From the NCBI RefSeq assembly GCF_013337765.1, contig NZ_VBSB01000015.1:124001-188000 (forward strand): a DNA stretch of 64,000 bases, written 5' to 3'. Position 1 is the first letter of the stretch; every line of letters begins with the position of its first letter. The translations under genes and the position numbers were made by a program. The stretch is from Mycolicibacterium sphagni (lineage in GTDB: Bacteria; Actinomycetota; Actinomycetes; Mycobacteriales; Mycobacteriaceae). Shown piece after piece: positions 38,005 to 46,918 of this stretch. The notes beneath the pieces were generated by a model. That model saw nothing but the letters and a program-made list of their open reading frames with translations. It was not told the DNA's origin and made no database searches.

Positions 38005-38922
38005 CTACCTCGGCCACGTGCTCCGGACCTGTGCTGGATCAAGCTTCAGGAAGGACCGAATCATTGCATCCCTATTCCTCTGAGAACCTCTGTCGGACAG
38101 GGTGAAAAGTCGGGGCACAAGCGGACCATCAACACGACCTTGAGGACCGATGCTAAAAGACGTCACTTCGTACTTGACGAAAACTTTCCCGTCGACCGAG
38201 TAAACCGACCTTCCGTCTCTGTCGGTCAACCTGATGCCGTTTTGGATGATCTCGGCCATCCGCCGTTTAGTTACGTCGGCCAGCAGCAGTCTTTCCGCTT
38301 CTCGTGCTTGCACTTCCCGGTACCACTGGGTGTTTTCCTTCGGTACCTGGATTTTCGGGATCAAGTCCAACAAGCTCTTTTGCTTGGGGCTCAAGTCGTC
38401 CAATCTTTGCAACGGGTTCAGAGTCGTTTTCCGGTTGAGGAGTTCCTTCAGCGTGCCCGTGAGGAATTTTCCGAGCGCGCCCAGAGGGTCACTCCTACTC
38501 GCCGCTACGACCACCTTCGGCGCGGGCGCGTTCTGCGCCGCAGTGACCACCTGTGAATTCACGGTGGTCGCGCTGCTGAGCCGCCCTGCGAGCGGGGAGG
38601 TTTCGGCTACCGCGACGTGGTTGGGGCGAGACGTCACCGGCAACGACGCATCCGTCCGGTTCGCTTTGCGGGGTGTCGTCGACCGGGTATCAACACGGGT
38701 GCGCGGCTTGGCCTTTCCAGTACCGCCGTTGGACGACGAGGCCGACGACGACCCGACACCGCTATCGGCGCCGGCAACGCCGATCTCAGACCCGACAAGC
38801 GACCAGCCGATCAACGCCGCACCCATGCCGGCGGACGCCGCACCAAGCTGCAGCCACCGACGCACACGCAAATCCTGACGGCGATGCCCAGCTGGGCAAC
38901 CACCGTTTGCTGATGTTGACAT
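38005..38922 (-). CDS. Exported mycobacterial protein of unknown function
   Basis: 305 residues. A long N-terminal region with VRRWLQLGAASAGMGAALIGWSLVG and GVAGADSG is a signal peptide of a type common to large exported mycobacterial proteins. A Ser/Gly/Arg/Thr-rich linker follows. The C-terminal half, from about residue 150, is charged and partly helical (LKELLNRKTTLNPLQRLDDLSPKQKSLLDLI) and ends with a small beta-rich part (RDGRSVYSVDGKVFVKYEV). There is no recognisable enzymatic motif. It lies between the promoter of the small exported protein and the left end of the mobile element. The gene is probably chromosomal, lower in GC than the cluster. Confidence 0.6.
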   Translation of the reverse strand: MSTSANGGCPAGHRRQDLRVRRWLQLGAASAGMGAALIGWSLVGSEIGVAGADSGVGSSSASSSNGGTGKAKPRTRVDTRSTTPRKANRTDASLPVTSRPNHVAVAETSPLAGRLSSATTVNSQVVTAAQNAPAPKVVVAASRSDPLGALGKFLTGTLKELLNRKTTLNPLQRLDDLSPKQKSLLDLIPKIQVPKENTQWYREVQAREAERLLLADVTKRRMAEIIQNGIRLTDRDGRSVYSVDGKVFVKYEVTSFSIGPQGRVDGPLVPRLFTLSDRGSQRNRDAMIRSFLKLDPAQVRSTWPR

Positions 38923-39129
38923 GACAAATCCCCCGGTGCTTGGTGCGCTAGTTCATGATTGAGCGACTGGCGACTGGTACGCGCCCGATTCTGGAGCTCG
39001 ACGCCGACTATCGTACCTTGCTCGATCGCGCTGAGGGCCTGTTCAATGTTGCCGTCTTTGTTTGCCGCGATGGTTTCCCACCTCGATCCCAGTAACGACG
39101 AACAGTGACTGTTGATGCCCACAAACACC

Positions 39130-39156
39130 TCAGGCCCCCTCGATGAGGGGGCCTGA
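39130..39156 (-). terminator. Terminator downstream of the tRNA-Tyr 3' fragment
   Basis: Inverted repeat TCAGGCCCCCTC-GAT-GAGGGGGCCTGA, nearly the same as the hairpin next to the intact tRNA at 59672-59699, differing only in the loop. It is the original terminator of the tRNA gene that the element entered. Confidence 0.8.
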
Positions 39157-39162
39157 ACAACG

Positions 39163-39217
39163 TGGCAGGTACAAGATTCGAACTTGTGTAGGCTTTCGCC
39201 GACGGATTTACAGTCCG
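39163..39217 (-). tRNA. 3' half of a tRNA-Tyr gene (fragment left by integration)
   Basis: On the minus strand, this holds the anticodon stem-loop (CGGACTGTAAATCCG, anticodon GUA), a variable arm (GGC-GAAA-GCC), a T-arm (ACAAG-TTCGAAT-CTTGT) and the acceptor end (ACCTGCC plus A). The 5' half, with D-arm and acceptor partner, is missing; the sequence changes after 39217. It is not a working tRNA. It matches the 3' half of the complete gene at 59707-59789 and marks the left junction of the element. Confidence 0.85.
39198..39217. repeat. attL core (20 bases)
   Basis: The sequence GCCGACGGATTTACAGTCCG is identical at 59742-59761. It spans the anticodon stem-loop of tRNA-Tyr, a usual crossover place for tyrosine integrases. 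Confidence 0.8.
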
Positions 39218-39636
39218 TCAAGCGGGGTTTCCAAGCGTGTCTCGTGATCCCCCGAGTGACGCTGAACTGCAGCGATGGACTCACCGCGTGCCCGGTCGTC
39301 CCGTGTCGTTCCGTAGGTGTTGTGACAATCCGGTGACAACAGCCCACCGCCGCAGTGTCTGCGTTTGCCTGCGGTCACGGCAGCCTCAATCTGGGAACGC
39401 TCAGGATCTTCAGGGCTGCACCAAAATTGGCGCGGGTACATGAGTGAACCGACCGAGTGCGCGCTGAAGACCTTGGCATCCGATGGCCTGCCAGAAGGGC
39501 GGCGCGTCGCCATCCCTCGCCTCATTGATCGGAGCTTGTGAAGTCTGCACGGCTGCGGCTTCGGACTCTGGTCCACCGTCGTCCAAGGCTTGACCCTCCC
39601 CAAAGGAGGGGTCTGCTGCACGAGTAGGTGACATCT
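39218..39636. other. Left end of the mobile element, no gene recognised
   Basis: About 420 bases with no convincing coding region. TGTTGTGACAATCCGGTGAC at 39318-39337 (followed by AA) is nearly the same as a segment at 59632-59652 close to the right end. Paired sites near both ends may be arm-type binding sites for integrase or excisionase. Confidence 0.45.
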
Positions 39637-39943
39637 TGACCTGACCCACCGTTTGGGTTCCAGATTCGGTGACTAAGTGACGGCCTGTACGAAAGGCTGA
39701 CCGTCACGCCACGACCGTATCCGGCCGAGTTCCGTGCCCGCGCGATCGCGCTCGTGCGCGCCGGCAAGCCGCAGAAACAGACCGCCGACGACCTCGACAT
39801 CCATCCCGTCACGCTGTCGAAGTGGATCAAGCAGGACGATATCGACCGCGGGGTGCGTCCCGGTGTCCCGACGAGCGAATCAACCGAGCTGCGAGCAGCG
39901 CGGCGAAGGATCCGCGAGCTGGAAACCGAGTTGGCCATCGTGC
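39637..39943 (+). pseudogene. IS3-family insertion sequence fragment with 5' part of orfA
   Basis: TGACCTGACCC at 39637 looks like the left terminal repeat of an IS3-family element. From about 39685 an open frame encodes PRPYPAEFRARAIALVRAGK, DDLDIHPVTLSKWIK and ELRAARRRIRELETELAI, the helix-turn-helix and leucine-zipper part of OrfA. No clear ATG is visible, and OrfA stops being recognisable at 39943. The orfB transposase gene and the right end are absent. The remnant is joined directly to a porin gene fragment and cannot move by itself. Confidence 0.75.
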
Positions 39944-40240
39944 GCCACTCCGAACATCCTGCTCGATGACGTGACACCGTCGCGGCCCCTCCAGATCATC
40001 ACACCGAACCTGTTCCCGGGCGCCTCTATCAGCGCCGACCTGGGCAACGGACCCGGCATCCAGGAGGTGGCGACGTTCTCCACCGATGTGTCAGGTCCGG
40101 ACGGCAAAGTCGCGGAGTCCAACGCACACGGCACGGTCACGGGCGCGGCGGGCGGTGTACTGCTGCGCCCCTTCGCCCGGTTGATCGCGAAATCCGGTGA
40201 CTCCGTGACGACCTACGGCGAACCCTGGAACATGAACTGA
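39944..40240 (+). pseudogene. 3' fragment of an MspA-family porin gene
   Basis: The frame encodes ATPNILLDD, then ITPNLFPGASISADLGNGPG and ends RPFARLIAKSGDSVTTYGEP followed by WNMN and a stop. This is the C-terminal half of the MspA porin, the main water-filled channel of rapidly growing mycobacteria, with near-identical wording to known MspA C-termini. The signal peptide and first half (about 110 residues) are missing and replaced by the IS orfA fragment, so no channel can be made. The end of the frame is intact. It shows a past IS insertion and deletion in a porin gene carried by, or trapped in, the element. Confidence 0.85.
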
Positions 40241-40811
40241 TTTCGCGCGGCGAGAGTAGATCAACGATGAGCCGCAGCGGATGTTGAGCGGGCGTAAACA
40301 GCGCCGGTCCAGGCGATTCGGCTGTGGCCAGGTTCGTCGACACCACTTTTTGCAAACCTCTGCGTTGTGGTCAGCCTCATCGTCACCTCCAGAGCGACAC
40401 GAGGCGCGCCCATCAAGATCCTGAAAATGGCACCTTGCGCCGAACATTTGAACTAGAGGCGAGATGGTCGGCTGGCCACCTGACAAGTCAAGCGTTGTCG
40501 GCGTCGAAAATGACGCAGCTGGCCCACTGGTGCAGTTCGATCACATGGCCTTGCTGTTGCGAGGGAGCAAGGCGCCACCGCAAGAAGCCGAACCAGCGGC
40601 ACCCACACCGCGGGTCGCAGCTACGTGGTGATCGCCATCGCCGCAGTCAAACTCCTCGCCGCAGATATCCGGGAGCCGCGCCACCGATGAGGTCAACCCA
40701 TTGCGGTAGCGCTCGGGCGAGGCGCGCTTTCGCTGATTGACACCAAGCTTGGACACTCCTATGGTAGCCAAACCTAAATAAGCTTAGGCTGACATCGCTG
40801 GAAGGCTTGCT
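40241..40811. other. Non-coding stretch before the ZIP transporter gene
   Basis: 571 bases without a gene I can support. A metal-regulator-type inverted repeat is near its right end (separate entry). The remainder has several short frames with no family likeness and may be decayed sequence following the porin fragment. Confidence 0.4.
40773..40788. promoter_or_regulatory. Candidate DtxR-family metal-regulator box
   Basis: CCTAA-ATAAGC-TTAGG, an inverted repeat 24 bases before the GTG of the ZIP transporter gene, with flanking AGCC and GGCT extending the symmetry. IdeR and MntR boxes in mycobacteria are made of TTAGG/CCTAA half-sites, although usually in a different arrangement. Position and half-sites fit metal control of the transporter; the regulator is not identified. 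Confidence 0.4.
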
Positions 40812-41672
40812 GTGAGCGCTGTTCAGATCGCCACGTTGGGTGCCATCGCGGGATTCACCATCTTTCTCGGACTTCCCGTTGGGAGACTGCAAAATCCGTC
40901 GTTGAGGATGAAAGTGGTCCTCAACGCGACGGCCACCGGTGTGCTGTTATTTCTGTTCTGGGATGTGCTGGCGCATGCCGCTGAACCGGTCGAGACTGCC
41001 CTGATTGCCGTGGCGCGGGATGGAACGGGCAGCTGGATGCGTTTCGGCGCGTTGGCTGCCGTCGCGGCGGCCTCGTTGATGTTGGGACTGATGAGCCTCA
41101 TCTATTACGAGCAGTGGGCGGCCGACAATGAGCCCGACGATACGGGGCGGGCGCCTGGGCCAGGGGCCGCCGGAATCGCCGAGTTCACCAAGGCGCGTAT
41201 GTCCGACCCGGCGACAGCTGGCCGGCGGTTAGCGCTCTCGATTGCCGCGGGCATAGGGCTGCATAACTTCTCGGAAGGATTGGCGATCGGCCAATCCGCA
41301 GCCGCCGGTGAAATCAGTCTTGCGGTCTTACTGATCGTGGGGTTCGGGCTGCACAATGCGACTGAAGGTTTCGGTATCGTCGCCCCGCTGGCTGGAGACC
41401 CGAGTCGGCCCAGTTGGCGTTTTCTCGCGCTGCTGGGACTCATCGGAGGTGGCCCCACCTTCGTCGGTACCCTCGTCGGCCAGTCCTTCGTCAACGACAC
41501 CGTCTCGGTCGCCTTCCTCGCGCTCGCGGCAGGATCCATCCTGTATGTAATCGTGCAGTTACTGCGTGTCGCACAAAGTCTCGGCCATCGCAGCCTCATG
41601 CATTGGGGCCTTCTGCTTGGCCTGTTGCTCGGGTTCGCCACCGATTTCGTCATCGTGGCCGCGGGGGCGTAG
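40812..41672 (+). CDS. ZIP-family metal ion transporter
   Basis: 286 residues from GTG 40812. Eight hydrophobic segments can be traced. The two family signatures are in the fourth and fifth of them: GIGLHNFSEGLAIG and GFGLHNATEGFGIVAP, with the paired histidine, asparagine and glutamate residues that form the metal site. A variable charged loop (NEPDDTGRAPGPG) lies between the third and fourth spans. ZIP proteins bring zinc or other divalent metals into the cytosol. Metal preference cannot be told. It is cargo of the element and stands alone, with a candidate metal box directly upstream. Confidence 0.88.
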   Translation: MSAVQIATLGAIAGFTIFLGLPVGRLQNPSLRMKVVLNATATGVLLFLFWDVLAHAAEPVETALIAVARDGTGSWMRFGALAAVAAASLMLGLMSLIYYEQWAADNEPDDTGRAPGPGAAGIAEFTKARMSDPATAGRRLALSIAAGIGLHNFSEGLAIGQSAAAGEISLAVLLIVGFGLHNATEGFGIVAPLAGDPSRPSWRFLALLGLIGGGPTFVGTLVGQSFVNDTVSVAFLALAAGSILYVIVQLLRVAQSLGHRSLMHWGLLLGLLLGFATDFVIVAAGA

Positions 41673-42138
41673 TAGCCGCTGAGTCCTTGCTGCTCGTCAT
41701 CTGCGACTGCCGCTTCCCCACTGATGGCTTTTGTGCTGCGCCTTGACTGCGCCAGGATTGGGCCTTCAGCCCCCGTTGAAGTGGTCGCTGCCGGGACGTG
41801 GACTCCCTGACGCCACACGGCTGACGGCGTCGAATTGGGGCACCACCCCACCCATACCGAGCAGGAGGCGGAAACCGCACACCGCGGTCGCCGCCTTTGC
41901 TGTGTGCCGCCACGTTTTCTCCGCCTCCGACACCCTGACGCACCGGAGGCGGAGAACCCGCCGATCAGGCACGGACTCGCCGGACACCGGCGAGCCCGAA
42001 GTAGATACCTATCCTCGACACCCCTTGCGGCCGACCCCCCAATCGCGCCGGGGATCAGGCCGATCAACTGTCTCAGCATTCTCACAGCGCCACTGCACCA
42101 TCGTCGCTCTCAAAGCGCCAAGCGACGTGAGGAGACAC
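41673..42138. other. Non-coding stretch with hairpins before the lipoprotein operon
   Basis: 466 bases with no gene I can support. A perfect hairpin CTCGCCGG-ACA-CCGGCGAG lies at 41976-41994, and GGAGGCGG/CCGCCTCC segments around 41860-41950 can pair. This may be the terminator of the ZIP gene and a structured leader; no known riboswitch class is recognised. Confidence 0.4.
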
Positions 42139-42759
42139 ATGGCGATCAGATCGACGCTCCTGGCCACTTTCGTTGGTGGCGCAGTGGTGGTGACTGTGCT
42201 CAGCGGATGTGGCGGCGAAACGGATCCGGTTTCCGGGTCAGCGGCGAGCCAGCCCACAGTGAGTCCGACACAGTCGGTTGCGGAATCACATCCGCCCGGC
42301 GACATCCCCGACAACCAAGCCTTCGTCGTCTTCACCGCTGCCGATCGTCAGTACACGGTCAAATATCCCGAAGGTTGGGCACGCACCGATTCGGGTTCGG
42401 ACGTGCTCTTCAGCGACAAGTTCAACAGTATGACCGTGGCCCCCTACGACGGCTTTTACCAGCCCACCGAGTCCTTCGCCCGCTCCGTCCAGCTACCCGA
42501 GATCGCTGCGAGCACAGCTGGATTCGTACCGGGGACCATCAGCACCCTGCGACGGCCAGCAGGACAGGTCATCTTGGTCACCTATCAGGCTGACTCCCCG
42601 GCGAGCCCGGTCACCGGGAAATCGATCAAGCAGGATGTGCAGCGCTACGAATTCGTACGGGAAGGTCGTGGCGTGGTGGTGACGTTGTCGGCGCCGGCCG
42701 GCTCCGACAACGTCGACCCGTGGCGCATCATCACCGATTCCTTCACTTGGCTGCCCTGA
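42139..42759 (+). CDS. Lipoprotein, possible LpqN-like
   Basis: 206 residues from ATG 42139 with GGAG four bases upstream. The signal peptide ends in a lipobox (VLSGC), followed by a Ser/Thr/Pro linker. The remainder is one globular domain (RQYTVKYPEGWARTDSGSDVLFSDKFNSM, FVREGRGVVVTLSAP, WRIITDSFTWLP) like the PsbP/LpqN-type lipoproteins found in mycobacteria. Its stop overlaps the ATG of the first ABC gene by one base (TGATG), so it is the outer-face member of the transport operon, perhaps a substrate-binding or partner protein. Confidence 0.75.
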   Translation: MAIRSTLLATFVGGAVVVTVLSGCGGETDPVSGSAASQPTVSPTQSVAESHPPGDIPDNQAFVVFTAADRQYTVKYPEGWARTDSGSDVLFSDKFNSMTVAPYDGFYQPTESFARSVQLPEIAASTAGFVPGTISTLRRPAGQVILVTYQADSPASPVTGKSIKQDVQRYEFVREGRGVVVTLSAPAGSDNVDPWRIITDSFTWLP

Positions 42760-43472
42760 TGAGCACGCCGGTCACCGACCCCTGTTCCGCCACGCCCGAA
42801 AACGACGTGACCCCAACGGTGCTGGAGGCCCAGTCGCTGTACCGGTTCTTCCGCGCCGGTGACGAGGAGACCCTGGCACTGCGGGAAGTGTCGTTGACGG
42901 TGCGCCGCGGTGAGATGGTCGCGGTGGTCGGTCCTTCAGGGTCGGGGAAGTCCACCCTGCTGGCGTGTCTGGCCGGGTTGGACGAGCCTGACGGCGGCGC
43001 GGTGGCTGTGGGTGGGCAACGGATCAGCCACCGACCCGAACGGCTACGCACCCGGCTACGGTCCCGATGCATCGGAGTGCTCTTTCAGGATCGGAACCTG
43101 CTGGCACACTTGACTGTTGAACAGAATGTCCAGTTGGTGCAGCGGATAGCGGGTGGGGCGGTGTCCCCGCACCCGCTTGTGTTGCTGGCGTCGTTGGGGA
43201 TCGGCGAGCGGAGCTCTGCGTACCCCCATCAGCTGTCGGGCGGTGAGCTGGCCCGCGCAGGTCTCGCGGTCGCATTGGCCAACGATCCCCTCGTCGTGCT
43301 CGCCGATGAACCGACAGGGGAGCTCGACACCGTCACCGAAGCGGGCGTCTTGGCGGTCCTGCGCGGTCGGGCCGCTGCTGGTACCGCGATCGTGGTCGCC
43401 AGCCACAGCCCCGCAGTCGCCGCCATCGCCGACCGCACCATCGCCCTGCTCGACGGGCAGGTCCACCAATGA
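42759..43472 (+). CDS. ABC transporter ATP-binding protein 1 (LolD/MacB type)
   Basis: 237 residues. Walker A (VVGPSGSGKSTLL), Q-loop (LFQDRNLL), signature SGGELARAGLA, Walker B (LVVLADEPTGELD) and the switch histidine (VASHSP) are all present. It is of the type that drives FtsX-fold permeases. It begins in the stop codon of the lipoprotein gene and ends overlapping the start of a second ATPase by four bases. The signature is SGGEL in place of the common SGGQ, a mild variant. The two ATPases probably form a heterodimer with the one permease, as in some actinobacterial MacB-like systems. Confidence 0.88.
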   Translation: MSTPVTDPCSATPENDVTPTVLEAQSLYRFFRAGDEETLALREVSLTVRRGEMVAVVGPSGSGKSTLLACLAGLDEPDGGAVAVGGQRISHRPERLRTRLRSRCIGVLFQDRNLLAHLTVEQNVQLVQRIAGGAVSPHPLVLLASLGIGERSSAYPHQLSGGELARAGLAVALANDPLVVLADEPTGELDTVTEAGVLAVLRGRAAAGTAIVVASHSPAVAAIADRTIALLDGQVHQ

Positions 43473-44203
43473 ACGCCGCACACGCGGCGGGCGCCGCGGC
43501 GCTGATCGGACCGGATGACTCGGCCGTGGCGCGCGCTGAGGGGGTTGTGCGGCGTTTCGGCTCGGGCACCGCGACGATCGTCGCAGTGCGGGGCGTGACC
43601 GCCTCGGTGGCGCCGCGGGCCCGGATCGCGTTGACCGGCCCGTCGGGATCGGGGAAATCCACCTTGTTGCATCTGTTGGCCGGGCTGGACACGCCTACCA
43701 AGGGAACGGTGTGCTGGCCGGAAATCGAACGGTACGCCGTTTCCCGCCCTTGGCGGATCGGGGTGGTTTTTCAGGGCCCGAGCCTGGTTCCCGCATTGGA
43801 TGTGACCGAAAACGTCTGCCTTCCATTGTTGTTTGGTGACTGCGCCGAGGCCGAGGCGACCGCCCGCGCTGAACGCGCATTGGAGCGGCTGGGTATCACC
43901 GAGCTGGCTCACGCGTTGCCCGACGAACTGTCCGGCGGCCAAGCCCAGCGGGTGGCGATCGCCCGTGTCATTGCCGCAGCGCCGCGGCTGATTCTGGCTG
44001 ATGAGCCCACCGGTCAGCTCGATCAGCACACCGCCGCATCGGTCATCGAGGTACTGGTGCAGACCGCCGACGACCTCGATGCGGCGTTGATCGTGTCCAC
44101 TCATGACGCGGCGATCGCCCGCCGGTTGCCCACCGAATGGACGATGCGCGACGGTCGACTCACGATCACCGCACACCGCGGCCACGACGCGGTGCCGCGA
44201 TGA
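43469..44203 (+). CDS. ABC transporter ATP-binding protein 2 (LolD/MacB type)
   Basis: 244 residues, coupled to the first ATPase by ATGA. Walker A (LTGPSGSGKSTLL), Q-loop (VFQGPSLVPAL), signature SGGQAQRVAIA, Walker B (LILADEPTGQLD) and the switch histidine (VSTHD) are complete. It and the preceding protein share the general fold but differ enough not to be a recent duplicate. The stop overlaps the start of the FtsX-type permease. The pair plus permease and lipoprotein form one complete transport module. Confidence 0.88.
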   Translation: MNAAHAAGAAALIGPDDSAVARAEGVVRRFGSGTATIVAVRGVTASVAPRARIALTGPSGSGKSTLLHLLAGLDTPTKGTVCWPEIERYAVSRPWRIGVVFQGPSLVPALDVTENVCLPLLFGDCAEAEATARAERALERLGITELAHALPDELSGGQAQRVAIARVIAAAPRLILADEPTGQLDQHTAASVIEVLVQTADDLDAALIVSTHDAAIARRLPTEWTMRDGRLTITAHRGHDAVPR

Positions 44204-46863
44204 GTTGGGTGTGGCTGGCCGGGTTGCTGCGCCGCCGGCCCGCGCGACTAGTGGCCGCCGCAGCCGGAGTGGGCGTGGCAGTGGCATTGCTGGCCTGCCT
44301 GGGATCATTTTTGGCCAGCGCGCAGGCCACCATGACCGAGCGGGCGGTGCGCACCGTGGCCGTGGACTGGCAAGTTCAGCTCGCCCCGGGAGCCGACACC
44401 GGTGAGGTCAGGCACCTGATTGACAGCAGTCCGGGGGTGCTCACCACCGCTGCAGTCGGGTTCGCTCACACCAGCGGATTGTCGGCAACAACCGGTTCGA
44501 GCACCCAAAACACCGGCCCCGGCATCGTACTGGGACTTACGCCTACCTACCGTGCGGTGTTTCCCTCGCAGTTGCGTACCCTCACTGGCGCTGAGAACGG
44601 CGTGCTGCTCGCCCAGCAGACCGCGGCCAACCTGCACGCCGCCCCCGGCGACCTCATCACCATCGGCCGCCCCGGCGTGGCGCCCGCCCAGGTCACCGTC
44701 GCCGGCATCGTTGAACTGCCCCAAGCGAACTCGCTGTTCCAGACGGTCGGCGCCCCGGCAGGCGCGCAACCCGCTGCCCCACCAGACAATGTGGTGCTGT
44801 TGCCCGAGAGGCAATGGCATGATCTCTTCGATCCGCTGTCGGTGACACGTCCGGACCTGGTGTCCACCCAGATTCACGTGCAGCGCGACCAGCACATGCC
44901 GCCGGACCCCGCCGCTGCCTACACCGCGGTGCGCGCCGCAGCGCGCAACCTTGAAGCCCGCAGCGCCGGCGCTGCGCTGGTCGGCGACAACCTGGGCGCC
45001 GCCCTCGATTCCGCCCGCGCCGACGCCGCCTACGCCCGCATCATGTTCTTGTTCCTCGGCCTACCCGGCGCGGCGCTGGCGGCCGCGCTGACGGCCACCA
45101 TCACCTCCGCGGGTGCCGCCACCCGGCGCACCGAACAGGCGCTGTTGCGGGCCCGCGGCGCCACAGAGCGCCAACTGCTTTCACTGGCGGGCGTCGAAGC
45201 CGCCGTCATCGGCATCACGGGTGCGACGGTGGGTCTGCTGGCAGCTGCCGTGGTCAACACCGTCACGTTCGGATCACCGCGATTCGGGCCCACCGTCACC
45301 ACCGCCATGGGTTGGCCCGCGGCCTGCGCAGGCATCGGGATATTGGTGGCCACCGCCGCGGTGCTGCTGCCTGCACGACGCGGCCTGCGCGACCACACCG
45401 TCACCGCCGGACGCACCCAGATCAGCCCGCACGCCGTACCGATCTGGGCGCGGCTGGGACTGGACGCGGCCCTGCTCGCCGGTGCGGCGGTGGTGCTCCT
45501 GGCCACCACCGGTACCGGATACCACCTAGTCCTGGCGCCCGAGGGGGTCCCGGCGATCTCGGTGTCCTACTGGGCGTTCGCAGGTCCCGCGCTGCTGTGG
45601 CTCGGCGCGGCCCTGTTGACCTGGCGGCTAGCCGACCTGCTCCTCGGGCGCGGTCGAAGCCTGCTCGCCCGCGTTCTGCGGCCGGTCACCGGGCGGCTGG
45701 CCGGCATCATCGCGAACGGCATGTCGCGCCAGCGCCGCCCCCTGGTGCGAGCGATCGTCATGCTCAGCCTGGCGATCGCGTTCGCCGCGTCGACGGCAGC
45801 GTTCAACGCCACCTACCGCCAGCAGGCCGAGGTCGATGCACAGCTGACCAACGGGGCCGACGTGACGGTGACTCCTGCGCTGGGCGCCGCGCTGGCACCG
45901 GATACCGCCAGGACGCTCACCGCGGTGGCCGGAGTGCGGGCGGTGGAGCCCATCCAGCACCGCTTCGCCTACATCGGCGCCGATCTCCAAGACCTGTACG
46001 GGGTTCGACCGGCGACTATCACGCAAGCAACCGCGTTGCAGGACAACTACTTTCCCCACGCCACAGCGACCGCCGTGATGGCCACCTTGGCGGCCAAACC
46101 GGACTCGGTCCTGGTGTCGGCAGAAACCGTCACCGACTTCCAATTGCACCTCGGTGACCCGGTGATGTTGCGGCTCATCGATGCCGACACCCAGCAGCCG
46201 CGACCGGTTACCTTCCACTACGTCGGGATCGTCACCGAATTCCCCACCGCCCCCAAGGACAGCTTCTTCGTCGCCAACGCCGAGTTCATCGCGGCCAAGA
46301 CCGGCTCGGATGCGCCCGGCGCCTTCCTCATCGACACCGGCGGCCGCGACACCGCAGCCGTCTCCGCCCGCATCCGCGCACTGGTCGGCACCTCAGCCGC
46401 CGTCAACGACATCGCCACCGTCCGAAGCAGCGTGGGATCAAGCCTGACATCGGTGGACCTGTCAGGGCTGACCCGTATCGAACTGGCCTTCGCCCTCGTT
46501 CTGGCCGTCGGGGCGGGAGCACTGGCGCTTGCGCTCGGTCTGGCCGAACGCAAACGCAGCTACGCCCTGTTCACCGCCCTCGGCGCGCACACGTCACACC
46601 TTCGGGCCATGGTGCTCAGCGAAACCGCCGTGCTCACCGTCGTCGGGATTCTCGCCGGCGCGCTGACCGGATCGGTGCTCTCGGTGGCATTGATCAACAT
46701 TCTCACCGGGGTGTTCGACCCACCCCCGGCCACCATCGCCATCCCGTGGGCGTACCTCACTGCCGTCCTCATCGTCGCGGTCGGCGCTTTGACCGCGGCC
46801 AGTGCGGCGTTCGTCGCAGTGCTGACGCACAAGTCCGCCGTGACCGTCATTCACGACGCATGA
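44200..46863 (+). CDS. FtsX/MacB-type ABC permease (duplicated)
   Basis: 887 residues from ATG 44200. One N-terminal span, then a large extracytoplasmic part (APGDLITIGRPGVAPAQVTVAGIV), several spans with the FtsX core (RRTEQALLRARGATERQLLSLAGVEAAVIGITGA), a second extracytoplasmic region and a second core (LGLAERKRSYALFTALGAHTSHLRAMVLSETAV). The doubled FtsX core in one chain explains the single permease gene beside two ATPases. These transporters move lipids, lipoproteins or peptides, or signal mechanically across the membrane; they seldom import nutrients. The substrate is unknown. Confidence 0.85.
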   Translation: MSWVWLAGLLRRRPARLVAAAAGVGVAVALLACLGSFLASAQATMTERAVRTVAVDWQVQLAPGADTGEVRHLIDSSPGVLTTAAVGFAHTSGLSATTGSSTQNTGPGIVLGLTPTYRAVFPSQLRTLTGAENGVLLAQQTAANLHAAPGDLITIGRPGVAPAQVTVAGIVELPQANSLFQTVGAPAGAQPAAPPDNVVLLPERQWHDLFDPLSVTRPDLVSTQIHVQRDQHMPPDPAAAYTAVRAAARNLEARSAGAALVGDNLGAALDSARADAAYARIMFLFLGLPGAALAAALTATITSAGAATRRTEQALLRARGATERQLLSLAGVEAAVIGITGATVGLLAAAVVNTVTFGSPRFGPTVTTAMGWPAACAGIGILVATAAVLLPARRGLRDHTVTAGRTQISPHAVPIWARLGLDAALLAGAAVVLLATTGTGYHLVLAPEGVPAISVSYWAFAGPALLWLGAALLTWRLADLLLGRGRSLLARVLRPVTGRLAGIIANGMSRQRRPLVRAIVMLSLAIAFAASTAAFNATYRQQAEVDAQLTNGADVTVTPALGAALAPDTARTLTAVAGVRAVEPIQHRFAYIGADLQDLYGVRPATITQATALQDNYFPHATATAVMATLAAKPDSVLVSAETVTDFQLHLGDPVMLRLIDADTQQPRPVTFHYVGIVTEFPTAPKDSFFVANAEFIAAKTGSDAPGAFLIDTGGRDTAAVSARIRALVGTSAAVNDIATVRSSVGSSLTSVDLSGLTRIELAFALVLAVGAGALALALGLAERKRSYALFTALGAHTSHLRAMVLSETAVLTVVGILAGALTGSVLSVALINILTGVFDPPPATIAIPWAYLTAVLIVAVGALTAASAAFVAVLTHKSAVTVIHDA

Positions 46864-46918
46864 GGGCCGGGGGCCCTGGCCAGATCCGGCCGACAGGGCT
46901 CTCAGCGGTCGTTCAGCG

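Noticed and set aside
39163-39217. A second complete tRNA-Tyr gene
   Set aside because: Only the 3' half is there; the bases beyond 39217 cannot form the D-arm or the acceptor partner.
39208-39621. Open frames on the minus strand at the left end of the element
   Set aside because: No start signal or family likeness, and they overlap the att core and the repeat that may be an integrase site.
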